Shown in pieces: positions 47,824 to 59,724 of a DNA stretch of 64,000 nt. The notes below the pieces were generated by a model. That model saw only the letters and a list, made by a program, of their open reading frames with translations. It made no database searches and was not told where the DNA came from. Within the stretch, counting starts at the first letter, position 1. Each line of letters opens with the position of its first letter. The DNA is from Nicotiana tabacum (Eukaryota; Streptophyta; Magnoliopsida; Solanales; Solanaceae), in the NCBI RefSeq assembly GCF_000715075.1, contig NC_134093.1:96146826-96210825 (forward strand), read 5' to 3'. Position numbers and translations under genes: made by a program.

Positions 47824-48550
47824 TGTTTACCCGAAAAATTGGATAGAGTTAAATTTGTGTATGGTTCTAAGGATACGTGATATAACTTGGTACAAATTGT
47901 AGAGTGAAATAGAAATATCTATATTCTTGACAAATGGAATGAAATATAAGGCAGAGAAAAAAGAAATGTTGATAAAATATAAGGCAGAGAAAAAAAGAAA
48001 TGTTGATGAACAAGGCAAAGTAAATGAGCCCAAAGGTGTTAATCTCTCTAAAGTTGTCTTTGTTACAATGTGTGTTCGCCCTATGCTTACAAGGATTCCC
48101 CTCTTTATAGTAGAGGGATCCTACTTTATCTATAATAAAATATATATAGTGGAAAACCTATGATAAATTATCTTTTCCTCGATTCCCACCAAGATTCTCT
48201 CCCCTAGTGCGGTTGCAACTGCTCTTGTCTGTGAGCTCGATATTGGCTTGAGCTCGGTATTGGATAGAGCCCTCGGCCTCGGTTCGAGCTCGATTCTGAC
48301 TTAGAGTCTCGATATTCGGGGTGAGTGTTGGTCTGTCTATGCATCTTCGATAATCTTCGCTTTGCCTCGTAGTTCGATTTGGATATGAGCTCGATAATGA
48401 TACCAAGCTTGTCATTGATCGGTCTTAGAACTCGAAGCTTGACGCCTTTACTTCGGACCTCGACCTGTCGTCACGCAGATACCCTTTGATTGAAGTATTA
48501 TCATCTCGACCAGTCCGTACGACTGACTTAATCGGTTTTGACCATACACA
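47824..48550 (-). repeat. 5' LTR of Tat-A
   Basis: 727 bases, 34 longer than the 3' LTR because of a tandem duplication (copies near 47937 and 47971) starting AAAATATAAGGCAGAGAAAA. TATA box TATAAAGAGG on the minus strand at 48109-48100 is the expected genomic promoter. Confidence 0.93.
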
Positions 48551-48555
48551 ACAGA

Positions 48556-49666
48556 GTATCATCACCTACCACACGATCAAGTGTTCAAGTATAAAATTTC
48601 TTTATGATATGTTGTCATTGCTCATCGGTATGGCAGATTTTCCCTAATATTTGATACAACATGTCTAATTAAAATATGACATATTAAATATAAACATTTA
48701 TATATACTTCACACATATAATATACCAAAAATATTACATAACAACCTTTGAATTCAAAACATACCTTATTTATACGATGTTAAATACACACAATTGAGTA
48801 TGTTTTATAATGAAATTATACCTCAAAAGTATATTTATACAAAGGGGATTTCTGGTATTTTTTTCTTCAATATTTTATTTTTATTTGGACAGTTTTATTT
48901 TTTCAGCAAAATATACATTTAGTATATTTATAATATATTATATTGTAAAAGTTTTATATAATTATAATATTCCTTCATTAAAATAAACCATTATTAACTG
49001 AAATTATACTATGGATATAATGTAAATATTTTATTAAAATATTTCACCTATTACTCTTCAGGTTCCATTGATATATATTTGTATAAAAAAATATAATGTA
49101 AATTATATTGTGAATATTATGTAAATATTCTATTAATTTAGTTCACCTTAAAAGAAAATTAAAAGAAAGACAAAAGGTCAGAAAATAGGAGAGTTAGTGT
49201 GTTAGTGACTTGACTCCTAGAATCTTGAATGAATATGCATAATTTCTTTTAAGTGACGAAGGGAAGGAAAATAAGAGAGTTTAAATAGAAGAAAAGAAAT
49301 ATAAATGTTAGAAGTGAATCCGTACAAATAAGCAAAAACAAAAGGAATGGATTTGGAGGATTTACAGCTTAATAATAACTTAGTTCCTACAAATAAGTAA
49401 AAAACGTTACGTTTCTCTTAAGGAGTGACATTAATTAGGTGTTATTTTGTTAATTACTTACTAATGTCAGGATTCTGTTAAATTTTCTTAAATACTGTCT
49501 ACTTATGTTTTTTGCTCTTTTTATTAACTGTCATTATCTCAGTGTTTATTGACTATAGTTATATTTTGTAAAATTCCTAATCATTGTTTATATATATGAT
49601 CCATATAGTTTTTTTGTTTTGCATCTCAGTTATACGTTTTTGCCTGAAATCTTTTGAGACATTAAT
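48556..49666. other. AT-rich spacer between the two Tat elements
   Basis: 1.1 kb, strongly AT-rich, with no frame over about 50 codons and no recognisable repeat ends. Purine-rich stretch at 49150-49330. It is the direct continuation of the DNA left of Tat-A (before 36772). Nothing further seen. Confidence 0.6.
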
Positions 49667-49671
49667 ATTAC

Positions 49672-49867
49672 TGTTTAACCGAAAAATCGGAAACGTTGAA
49701 TTTAGGTGTGGTTCTAAGGATACGTAAATTTCTTATGATACAAAAATGACAATACCAGTATTTTGCGATAAAATGGGAATAATCAATAGAAAGGCTCAAT
49801 GAGCAACATGAACTCTTAATGTATCTTGGGGAGGATCCCTCTATTGCAGTCTATGCCCCCTTTTTAT
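49672..49867 (-). repeat. Truncated 3' LTR of Tat-B
   Basis: Matches 59725 to about 59921 (start TGTTTAACCG against TGTTTAGCCG) up to the T run at 49861-49866. It then jumps directly into antisense ORF sequence. About 430 bases of LTR are missing. The breakpoint coincides with the LTR TATA region. Confidence 0.88.
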
Positions 49868-50481
49868 TTGATGATAAGGCGCCGGCGGAGCCGTCCGTTT
49901 ATGACTATGTTCCTGGCCCGTGTATTTTGAAGACCGATTTTAGGGTGGAGAATCCTTCATCCGTTCCGGGTAGATGTGAGCACGTATCGATGTATATGTG
50001 CTCTATAACGGAGGATCATCTCGAGGCCGTCAGAAAAGATTGCAACTGGGGTCCCGAGGTTGTGTTGCAAATTCCATCCTCCGATGAGAGCGTCACTACT
50101 TATGTGGAGGTTTTTTTAAGTGTTTATACGTATCCCTTTACATTGGGGCCCGTCGACCCAGTGATTATCGATTTCTGCAAAAGATACCAGGTCACTCTTG
50201 GCCAAATTCATCCCTCTTTATGGCGTATAGTGATCTTGTTGCGCTTTTTTTTCTATCGAAGCCGGGGGGGGTGAATTTTTCTCTGAATCACCTCATACGA
50301 CTGTATCGGCCTCAAATTTTCCGAGGACTAATTAGACTTCATCGTCGAGCATCGAAGGCTTTGATGTCGAGCAGCGATGAAGACATGGATCGAGGTTGGA
50401 TGGGTCGATATATTCGAGTGAGGACCCGTGATATTATTCCGGAGGAGAAGATGTCGTTCCCTGAAGAATGAAATTTTGATC

Positions 50482-50551
50482 GTAAGTGATTCTTGTTTTA
50501 CCTTTCATGTCTTTTTTCAGATTTTTTCTGATGTCCTTCCCTGATGTTCAG
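50482..50551 (+). other. Putative intron 1 of the Tat-B antisense ORF
   Basis: GTAAGT donor, T-rich body, GTTCAG acceptor; 70 bases. The next exon begins at the PWMPQVVPDLEDW block, matching the exon boundary in Tat-A. Confidence 0.75.
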
Positions 50552-50685
50552 CTGCCCCTTGGATGCCACAAGTCGTGCCTGACCTCGAGGACTGGGTTCG
50601 GAAGTTAGCCTCGAGCTCCTCTTATGCCGAACGTGCTTGGCGTGATTTGGCAAAAGGCAGATGGGAGGCCAAGAGTCATTGTGAG

Positions 50686-50750
50686 GTTTGCTTCCTGTTT
50701 TCTTCGAAGTTTTCTGCGCGTTCTTTTTGTTACCGGTTTTCTTCGTACAG
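50686..50750 (+). other. Putative intron 2 of the Tat-B antisense ORF
   Basis: Donor GTTTGC, T-rich body, acceptor CGTACAG; 65 bases. Lies after RWEAKSH and before the ALRPSSGEE block, as in Tat-A (38731-38804). Confidence 0.65.
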
Positions 50751-51286
50751 GTGTAACCAGTGATGCCGCTCTGAGGCCTTCGAGCGGTGAAGAAGGAAAC
50801 AAGTCCCTGGTTCTCAAACAAGGGAAAGATAAGAAGCGAAGAGCTTCCTCTCGGTCAGAGGACCCGAAACCCAAAACCCAAAAGGTGAGGAGAAAAGCAA
50901 TCGCCCTTTCGATGGACTCGGTCCAACGATTGAGAGAAGAAGATAGCTCTTCGGCTTTGGTAATTCGATCTACGGAGGCCATCGAGGTTGCTAGAGCTCC
51001 CGAGCCGATGGTGGCTATGCCTGTCGGAGTTGGTTCCGAAGACCTGAGTCTCGACCGGAGTGCTCCGAGTGATTTGCTCGGGGCTATGACAATGGGTCAT
51101 TCGCCTTCTCTTCCATCTTTTTCCGAGGAGGCGTTAAAGGAAGCTCGAGAGTTGAAGACTCCCGATATCGGCGCTGGCTCTAGTGCAGGGGATCCTTTTA
51201 GGGATTGTTTTACTGGGGTCGACGATGGTTTCGATATCGGTGATGCTTCTCTTTTATTAGAGGAGGCTCAGCGTTTCATTACTGGG

Positions 51287-51354
51287 GTAATGATTCTTCC
51301 ACACTTGATTTCTTTGTTCTTTTCCATACTTGACTCCTGTTTCTTACTGTGCAG
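51287..51354 (+). other. Putative intron 3 of the Tat-B antisense ORF
   Basis: GTAATG donor, T/C-rich body, CTGTGCAG acceptor; 68 bases. It separates the FRDCFTGVDD exon from the coiled-coil exon, like 39468-39546 in Tat-A. Confidence 0.68.
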
Positions 51355-52137
51355 GCTATTAATAGGTTTCGAGTCGATCTTAGCCAGTGTGAGACCGAGC
51401 TCCGGAAGGTCTTAGGTGAGAGAGATGCCCTGCAGCTTCTTTTCGGCCAAAAGGACGAGGCTATAAAGGATCTCAAAGCGGATTTGGCTAAGGTCCGTGA
51501 AGAAGGGGTCGAGCTCGATAAGCAGGTGAGCCTCCTTTTGTTAAAGTATGGGTCTGCTTCAACTGTTGAAGTTAATCCTTCATTTTCTCAGTTGCAGCAA
51601 AAGATCAAAAAGATCGGGTTGCTTCGAGAAGAAGTCGATCAAATCCGTGCTGAATGTAATCGCTGGAAGGAGACCATCGACCGCCTCGCAGCGGAAAAAG
51701 AAACCATCTCAACACAATTATTATCGGCCGACGTTCAACTTCAAAGTGTCAAGCAAAATGGGTTGGTTCAAGCTAAGAAGATCGATGAGCTTGAAACACA
51801 ACTTGCTGAGGCTAAGGCAGGGGTTGAGTCGTCGAGAACCTTGGCGGATAAGTCCATTGCCATATATCGGGCTGACACCGAGGCTGCTTAGATGGAGGCC
51901 CGGGAAGTGGCGAAGACCGCCGACGCTCGAGCTCATTGGGTTGCCGAACTTGCCAAGTGTAGGTCTCGGAGGGAGACCCTCGAGGAGATACACGCTCGAG
52001 GTTTCGACCTTACCGATGAGATAAAAATGGCAAAAGAACTCGAAGCGGAAGCTGAAGCCTTGGCTTCTGATGATGATGATGACGATGGTAGCAAAAGCGG
52101 ATCCGAGGATGGGGAAGAGCTCGACCATGAAGCTTAG

Positions 52138-52429
<292 letters not shown>

Positions 52430-53475
52430 GAGTTAATGTAAACTCAGAATAAAAGTAGCTTATCAGCCGTCGAGTGAATGTTTCCAAACTCGAAATAAAG
52501 GTAGTCCGTAGGCTTAATGGTCGAGTGAATGTGTCAAACTTGAGATAATGTAGCCCGTGGGCTTAATAGTCGAGTGAGTGTTTTGAACTCGAAATAAAGG
52601 TAGCCCGTAGGCTTAATGGTCGAGTGAGTGTTTCGAACTCGAGATAAAGGTAGCCTGTAGGCTTAATGGTCAAATGAGTGTTTCGAACTCGAGATAAAGG
52701 TAGCCCGTAGGCTTAATGGTCAAGTGAATGTATCGAACTCTAGATAACGTAGCCCGTGGGCTTAATAGTCGAGTGAGTATTTCTAACTCAAAATAAAGGT
52801 AGCCCGTAGGCTTAATGGTCGAGTGAGTATTTTGAGATCGAAATAAAGGTATCCCGTAGGCTTAATGGTCGAGTGAGTGTTTCGAACTCAAGATAAAGGT
52901 AGACCGTAGGCTTAATGGTCGAGTGAGTGTTTCGAACTCGAGATAAAGGTAGCCCGTAGGCTTAATGGTCGAGTGAATGTATCGAACTCGAGATAATGTA
53001 GCCCGTGGACTTTAATAGTCGAGTGAGTCTTTCGAACTCGAGATAAAGGTAGCCCGTAGGCTTAATGGTCGAGTGAACGTATCGAACTCGAGATAATGTA
53101 TCTCGTGGGCTTTATAGTCGAGTAAGTGTTTCGAACTCGAGATAAAGGTAGCCTGTAGGCTTAATAGTCGAGTGAGTGTTTCGAACTCGAGATAAAGGTA
53201 GCCTGTAGGCTTAATGGTCGAGTGAATGTATCGAACTCGAGATAACGTAGCCCGTGGGCTTAATAGTCGAGTGAGTGTTTCGAACTCGAAATAAAGGTAT
53301 CCCGTAGGCTTAATGGTCGAGTGAATATTTCGAGCTCGAAATAAAGGTAGCCCGTAGGCTTAATGGTCGAGTGAATGTATCGAACTCGAGATAATGTAGC
53401 CTATAGGCTTAATAGTCGAGGGAATGTATCGAACTCGAGACAATGTAGCCCGTAGGCTAAATAATTGAGTGAATC
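52430..53475 (+). repeat. Tandem repeat of Tat-B, about 50-base unit, roughly 21 copies
   Basis: Unit GGTAGCCCGTAGGCTTAATG then GTCGAGTGAGTGTTTCGAAC and TCGAGATAAA. Variant units with GTAGCCCGTGGGCTTAATAG occur at intervals. Clearly related to the Tat-A unit (shared TAGCCCGTAGGCTT, GAGTGAGTG and GAACTCGA words) but shorter and less regularly dimeric. Confidence 0.92.
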
Positions 53476-53953
53476 TTAATTCTGGTTGCACAATAAATCT
53501 CAAGTCATTGTATATGTGTTCATGTTTTGTGCCTATGTTCGGGCCAATCTACATGGGCATGGTTCGTTTTGACCATTTGGCTCTTACAATATTTCCTCTT
53601 GGAACCCTATTGTTGTGAAATGACTTTTCCTGTATCTGAATTTGATGTACTTGAGGCCCTGATGCCCCCCGGTATTCGAGGTCGATTGGATAGAGGCCTC
53701 GGATACTGTTTAAAAGTGCACCGCGATCGATGGTTGCCTCATTAAAAACCTTGCCGAAAAACCCATTTGGGATGAAACCGGTCTAAGGAAAAAAGAGTAC
53801 AATACGTGCTTTTAAGCGAAAGATCCATCTCAGCTTTGTGGTGTGGGTTCAAAGGCTCTGGATGGTTTAGCGATCGACTCCACATAGCAACATTTAGCTT
53901 TTGTCCGGACTTTCTGCAGGTGTTAGTTAAATGAATGTGGGAAGTTCGTACCT
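53476..53953 (+). other. Spacer between array and pol end of Tat-B
   Basis: Non-coding. Shares the block ATGGGCATGGTTCGTTTTGA (53551) with Tat-A and a downstream GCCTCATTAAAAACCTTGCC (53735) that also matches Tat-A near 41780. These conserved blocks flank the variable array. Confidence 0.7.
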
Positions 53954-55306
53954 TTAGCAATAGTACCATTTTAGATATGATACATTCCAACTGCTTGATA
54001 GCTGTTTGCCATTTATGATGCCGAGCCTGTATGATCCTTTTCCGACGTCCTCGAGCACCTGATATGGTCCCTCCCAATTCGGTCTTAATTTTCCTTCGTT
54101 TGGATTCCAGGTATTGATGGTGACTTTCCTTAACACTCAGTCCCCGGGTTTGAAATGGCGAAGCTTAGTTCTTCGATTATAATACCTTTCGATTCGTTAC
54201 TTTTGGGCGGCCAATCGGATGAGGGCAGCTTCCCGTCCTTCGTCCGATAATTCAAGGCTGGTGTTCATGGCCTCGTTATTTGATTTTTCCATCATGAATC
54301 AAAATTTGGGACTAGGTTCACCGACTTCAACCGGTATCAATGCTTCGGAACCATACACTAAGGAGAATGGGGTTGCCCCCATGCTGGATGTTGACGTTGT
54401 CCGGTATGCCCAAAGGACTTCGGGCAGGATTTCTCTCCATTTTCCCTTGGCGTCGTTCAACCTCTTCTTCAGGTTTTGAAGAATAGTCTTGTTTGTTGAT
54501 TCGGCCTGTCCCTTCCCACTGGGGTGGTATGGCGTTGATAGTATCCTTTTTATTTTGTGATCTTCGAAGAATTTTGTGACTTTGCTGCCAATGAATTGCT
54601 TCCCATTATCACATACTATTTCGGCGGGTATCCCGAATCGGCATATGATATGATCCCAAATAAAGTCTATAACTTCCTTCTCTCTTATTTTCTCGAACGC
54701 CTGCACTTCAACCCATTTAGCAAAATAGTCAGTCATAAATAAAATGAATTTGGTTTTACCTCGGGTCGATGGCAGAGGGCCGACGATGTCCGTTTCCCAT
54801 TTCATGAACGGCCATGGGGATAGGACCGAGTGAAGCTGCTCTCCGGGTTGATGGATCATTGGCGCAAACCTTTGACATTTATCACATTTATGAACAAATT
54901 CTTTCGCATCTTTGCTCATATTAATCCAATAGTATCCTGCTCTGATCACTTTTCGAACTAATGTGTCGACACCGGAGTGATTCCCACAAGTGCCCTCGTG
55001 TACTTCCCGGGGGATGTAATTGGTATCTCCCGGACCTAAGCATACTGCCATTGGTCCATCGTAGGTCCTTCGATATAGTGTTCCGTCAGTGGCCAACGTA
55101 AATCGAGCAGCTTTTGTTCGTAGGGTCCTGGAATCTTTACGGTCTGACGGGAGCTTTTCGTTTTTTAAGTATTCAATATACTTGTTTCTCCAATCCCAGG
55201 TTAAGATAGTAAAATTTACTTCGGCGTGCCCATATTCGATTACCGATTTTGAAAGTTGAACGACAGTCCCAGCGCTCAAATCATCTACCTCGACCGACGA
55301 TCCCAA
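53954..55306 (-). pseudogene. Tat-B integrase
   Basis: 335 codons are open at 55306-54299. The zinc region has H and C ligands in HEGTCGNHSG and CDKCQRFAP. The catalytic core keeps the DDE set: Asp in WETDIVGPLP, Asp in VCDNGKQFIG, Glu in GQAESTNKTI. The C-terminal module WEGPYQVLEDVGKGSYRLG is in a separate frame (54136-53954) after breaks near 54140-54299. The core looks chemically complete, but the polyprotein frame is broken before and after it. Confidence 0.9.
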
Positions 55307-56281
55307 ATTCGCAAGAGCATCGGCCTCATTATTCTATTCTCGTGGAATATGCCGTAGAGTCCATTGTTTGAAATGGTGCAAAGTAATAAGCAGTCTGTCC
55401 AAATACCTTTGCATTCTACCTTCTCGGACTTCGAAGGTTTTGTTTACTTGACTCACCACCAGCAAAGAGTCACAATGCGCCTCGATGACTTTTGCTCCCA
55501 AGTTTCTAGCTAGTTCGAGACCTGCAATCATGGCTTCATACTCGACCTCGTTGTCAGTTAACCTGACAGTTTTAATAGCTTGCCTAATAATATTGCCCGT
55601 GGGGGGTTTCAAAACTATGCCTAGCCCGGACCCCTTTACGTTCGAAGCCCAGTCTGTAAAAAGTCTCCATACCCCTGACGATATACCTGATTTCAGAAGG
55701 AGTTCTATTTCGATTTCGGGTACGAGGGCTGGCGCGATGTCGGCCACGAAGTCTGCTAAAATTTGAGACTTGATGGCCGTACGGGGTTGATATTCGATAT
55801 CGTACCCGCTGAGTTCGATGGCCCATTTGGCCAATCGGCCTGACAGTTCGGGCCTATGTAAAATATTACGGAGTGGGTAGGTGGTTATTACGCTTATGGG
55901 GTGACACTGAAAGTACGACCTTAACTTTTTGGAGGTGCTTACTAGCGCAAGTGCCAATTTCTCTAAGTGCGGATACCTAGTTTCAGCTTCTCCTAAGGTC
56001 CGACTTATGTAATAAACAGAAAATTTCTTACCTTGCTCCTTGCGAACTAAGACACTGCTAACGGCGACTTCCGATACCGCCAAGTATAAGTACAGTTTTT
56101 CGCCTATTTTTGGAGTGTGAAGCAGTGGTGGGCTCGATAGATATCGTTTTAATTCCTGCAACGCTTGCTGGCATTCTGGTGTCCAGGCGAAGTCGTTCTT
56201 CTTTTTAAGTAGGGAGAAAAATTTGTGACTTCGATCTGATGATTTTGAAATGAACCGGCCTAAGGCTGCAATTCTTCCCAT
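55307..56281 (-). pseudogene. Tat-B dual RNase H
   Basis: A 315-codon frame. The first, gypsy-type RNase H/connection contains YYISRTLGEAETRYPHLEKL and an ILADFVADI tether. The second, archaeal-type RNase H has Asp in LFTDWASN, Glu in EVEYEAMIAGLELA and Asp in EAHCDSLLVVSQV, the expected D-E-D spacing. The frame ends at a stop at 55336-55334 near the NSEVDTL-like tail. A second, extra RNase H is established for Tat elements. Confidence 0.85.
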
Positions 56282-56287
56282 TAACCT

Positions 56288-57030
56288 TTATACAGCTTTC
56301 ACGCTGTCCATGATGGTAATGTCTTCGATGGCCTTGATTTTGTCGGGGTTAATCTCGATTCCCCGATTTGACACCATGAAGCCGAGGAACTTGCCCGAAC
56401 TGACCGCGAAAGCACATTTCTCGGGGTTGAGCTTTATGTTGTATTTCCTCAGAATCTCGAACATTTCCTGCAAATGGGTCAAATGGTCCTCTGCGCGCGG
56501 GGATTTAACTAGCATGTCATCAATATAGACTTCCATTGATTTACCTATTTGTTCTTCGAACATTTTATTTACTAGGCATTGATAAGTAGCTCCTGTATTT
56601 TTTAGTCCGAAGGGCATTACGTTGTAGCAATATGTTCCATATTGGGTCACAAATGAAGTCTTTTCCCGGTCGTCCGGGTTCATCTGAATTTGATTATACC
56701 CTGAATAGGCGTCGAGAAAAGTGAGGATCTCGTGGCCAGCCGTGGCATCGATCATGCGATCGATGTTGGGAAGTGGAAAGGAATCTTTGGGGCATGCCTT
56801 GTTCAAATCTTTATAGTCCACACACATTCTAAGTTTGTCCCCCTTTTTAGGCACAACAACCACATTGGCTAACTATTCGGGGTATTTTACCTCCCGAATG
56901 GACCCTATTTTGAGAAGTTTGGTTACCTCATCCTTTATGAATGCGTGTTTTCCCTCAGACTAGGGTCTTCTTTTTTGCTTCACTGGTCTGAACCTAGGGT
57001 CCAAGCTTAGCTGGTGCGTCGTTATGTCCG
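56288..57030 (-). pseudogene. Tat-B reverse transcriptase
   Basis: 56863-56288 is open: CVDYKDLNKACPKDSFPLP, FLDAYSGYNQIQM, VMPFGLKNTGATYQ and catalytic YIDDMLVKS at about 56530. One stop separates it from the RNase H frame at 56285-56287 and another lies at about 56870, upstream of which the N-terminal RT text continues to about 57030. Catalytic residues are canonical, closer to consensus than Tat-A. Confidence 0.9.
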
Positions 57031-57922
57031 GCGGGATCCCTGTTATATCTAGATGGGACCAGGCAAAACAATCGATATTATCAATAAGAAATCGAATGAG
57101 TTTCTTCCTGAGTTCGGGGCTCAAACCCGTCCCCAGGTATACCTTTCGCTCGGGCCAGCGTTCGATCAGTATGATATGCTCTAGTTCCTCAATCGTTGAT
57201 TTGGTGGCATCGGAATCATCGGGGATTACGAAGGATCGAGGGATCCATCGATCATCATCTTCTTCAATGTTCCGCTTACCTGACTGGGTCGAAGCCGATG
57301 TCTGTGATTGCTATTTGGCGTTCTGTTCTTTGATTGTATCTCCTTCTAAACCCGTTCCTTTTATCGGTGAAGATGAAGATATTGATTTTGCTTCCTCGAC
57401 GGCGAACATTTCCTTTGCGGCCGGTTGTTCTCCGTACACTATTTTGACACCTCCCGATGTAGGGAATTTGAGGACCTGCTGTAGGGTCGAAGGTACAACT
57501 CTCATGTTGTGGATCCATGGCCTTCCGAAAAGGGCATTATATCTCATATCGCCTTCGATCACGTGAAACTTTGTTTCCTGGATGGTTCCTGCCACGTTTA
57601 TCGGTAGGGTTATCTCGTCTTTGGTGGTTTCACATGCCATATTGAATCCGTTTAGAACCAGAGTTGCGGGTACGACCTGGTTCTGCAGGCCGAGCTGTTC
57701 TATGACCCTCGATCTGATGATATTGACCGAGCTACCTGGATCAATTAACACACGCTTAATTTTAGTTTTATTCATGAGTACGGATATTACCAGTGCATCG
57801 TTATAGGGTTGGATGATTCCCTCTGCATCTTCCTCATTGAAAGACAAAGTCCCTATGGGTGTGTAATCTTGAGTTCGAGATCGCTTTTCCCTCACAATCG
57901 ATGTTTTGGTGTATTTAAGCAC
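57031..57922 (-). pseudogene. Tat-B protease region
   Basis: 203 codons open at 57922-57311. DPGSSVNIIRSRVIEQLGL is the retropepsin active site (about 57755-57700), followed by NGFNMACETTKDEITLP, FHVIEGDMRYNALFGRPW and KFPTSGGVKIVYGEQ. The linker to RT (57310-57031) contains stops. Confidence 0.87.
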
Positions 57923-57928
57923 TGGTCC

Positions 57929-59637
57929 CTAAGGGGTATCGACGCCGCCGACGATCATGTGAATGACATATTGCGGTTCTTCTATCTCGTTTTGCTTGCC
58001 GACGTCCTTGTTCTTGAACTGATTCTTCGCTCTATCACTCAGAAATTCCCAAAGGTCCCATTTGTTAAATAAGCGGGCTACTTCCTCTCTTAATTGCCTG
58101 CAATCTTCCATTCAGTGGCCATGGGTGCCATGATATTCGCACATTTGATTAGGATTCCTTTGGGCATGATCGGTCTGTATGGGTCGAGGCCACCTGGTGT
58201 CTTTGATGCATCTGATGGCCGATACGATGGCAGATGTATCAATTCTGAAGTTATATTCCGATAATCGAGGAACTTCTATAGGATCAGCATATTTATCAAA
58301 GCCGCTCTTACTCATAAGTCCCCGAGAATTTTGCCCCCGATCAGTCCTTCGGTTGTTCCAAACCGTATCACGTGCTGAACCGTTATCCATCTGATCTGTG
58401 ACGTATGGTTGGTATCGGTCTCTGTTCGATCTTTGTTCTCTGTTGATTTCCCTCTGATTTTTAGTGGCAGTGCGATTTTGATGCGCGGGTCCGTACGAGG
58501 CTCCCAATTGATCATCTTCGAACCTGATTTTTGATTGGTACCGGTTGTGTACATCTGCCCAGGTTATTGCCGGGTACTCGATCAAATTTTGTTTCAGCCG
58601 ACGTGATGCTGTCGAACTTAACCCGTTCAACCCTTGAGTGAAAGCTTGTACGCCCCAATCGTCTGTGACCGGCGGCAAATCCATACGTTCCATTTGGAAT
58701 CGGGATACGAATTTCCTCAGCATTTCGTTACCCCTTTGTTTTACTTTGAAGAGGTCTGATTTCCTTGTTGCGACCTTTGTGGTACCAGCATGTGCTTTTA
58801 CGAATGAATCTGCTAATATGGCAAAAGAATCAATGGAATTTGGCGGCAAATTGTGGTACCAGATCATTGCTCCCTTTGCGAGGGTTTCTCCGAAAAAATT
58901 TTCAACAACACGGATTCGATTTCATCGTCCTCCAAATCATTGCCTTTGATGGCACATGTGTAGGAGGTGACATGTTCGTTAGGATCAGTTGTACCGTTAT
59001 ATTTGAGAATTTCAGGCATACAAAATATTTTGGGGATTGGTTTTGGGGCCGCGCTCGAGGGAAAAGGTTTTTGTATGAATTTTTTCGAATCAAGCCCTTT
59101 TATCATCGGCGGAGCCCCCGGGATTTGATCGACCCTAGCATTATATGTTTCCACTTTTTTGTCATTGGCTTTGACTTGTTTTGTGAGTTCCTCGAGTAAT
59201 TTAGTAATTTCAACAGTGGTCCCTGATTCTTGCTCGTTTGATTTTACTATGGCGGGCTCCGTTATGGGGGTGACTTCTCGAAGAAGTGGATTGAAGTTCG
59301 GCCTGCTTTGCATATGAGTTTGGCTCTGTAACTGAGCTATCGCTGCTTGTTGGGCTTGTAGCATTTCGAAAATCATACGCAAGCTGACCCCGATTTTCCC
59401 CGTGCTGTGGGTGTCTCGGGCAATGGGTCGAGCACCGCCCTGAACGCTTCTTTTCGGTTAAGAACGTTGATTCGCTTCTAGAGCTATTTGTGAATTGATA
59501 TCCAATGGTACTTCGGCTCGAATTTCGGGTTCTTCAATCAGAGCCTCGTTGCCGTTGTCAGGTAGCCTTCCGGCTCCGGGCGCCAAGTTGTTGGTTTCAT
59601 CTTGAAGGCCGGCTTCGAGGTCAATAGGTAGAGCCAT
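57929..59637 (-). pseudogene. Tat-B Gag
   Basis: The ATG at 59637 opens MALPIDLEAGLQDETNN; TAA at 59460-59458. The following frame 59382-58864 has a Gln-rich segment (QAQQAAIAQLQSQ), then the capsid start YNGTTDPNEHVTSYTCAIKG. A frameshift near 58880 leads to 58867-58112 with FVSRFQMERMDLPPVTDD and the knuckle start CEYHGTHGH, split by a stop at about 58112 from EDCRQLREEVARL. Three or four lesions in all. Confidence 0.87.
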
Positions 59638-59702
59638 TGCTGATTTGAGGTTGTAAGCTGGAGTGTACTGTAGATTTATATCAAACAATCACTGTTATCC
59701 TT

Positions 59703-59722
59703 AGCCCCGTGGTGGGTGCCAA
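59703..59722 (-). other. Primer-binding site of Tat-B
   Basis: Minus-strand TGGCACCCACCACGGGGCTA; compared with Tat-A (TGGCGCC...) it shows CG-to-CA type changes consistent with cytosine-methylation decay. Confidence 0.75.
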
Positions 59723-59724
59723 AC

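Larger units (their letters stand above)
49819..52137 (+). pseudogene. Antisense spliced ORF of Tat-B, with LTR-derived start
   Basis: Plus strand. The first ATG (49819) and about 16 codons come from the LTR fragment and run in frame into the antisense ORF at about 49868. The core has RCEHVSMYMCSITEDHLE, VFLSVYTYPFTLGPVDPVI and RGWMGRYIRVRTRD. A frameshift lies near 50265. A TGA replaces the expected Trp at 50468-50470, just before putative intron 1 (50482-50551). Introns 2 (50686-50750) and 3 (51287-51354) match Tat-A. Then follow a basic linker (50755-51280), long coiled coils (51355-51891), TAG at 51889-51891, and a final part ending in an Asp run (DDDDDD). No catalytic motif recognised. 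Confidence 0.75.

Noticed and set aside
57024..57566. 180-codon plus-strand frame opposite to the Tat-B protease
   Set aside because: It is the complement of a clearly coding minus-strand protease region and has no recognisable protein character. The Tat antisense ORF lies elsewhere.
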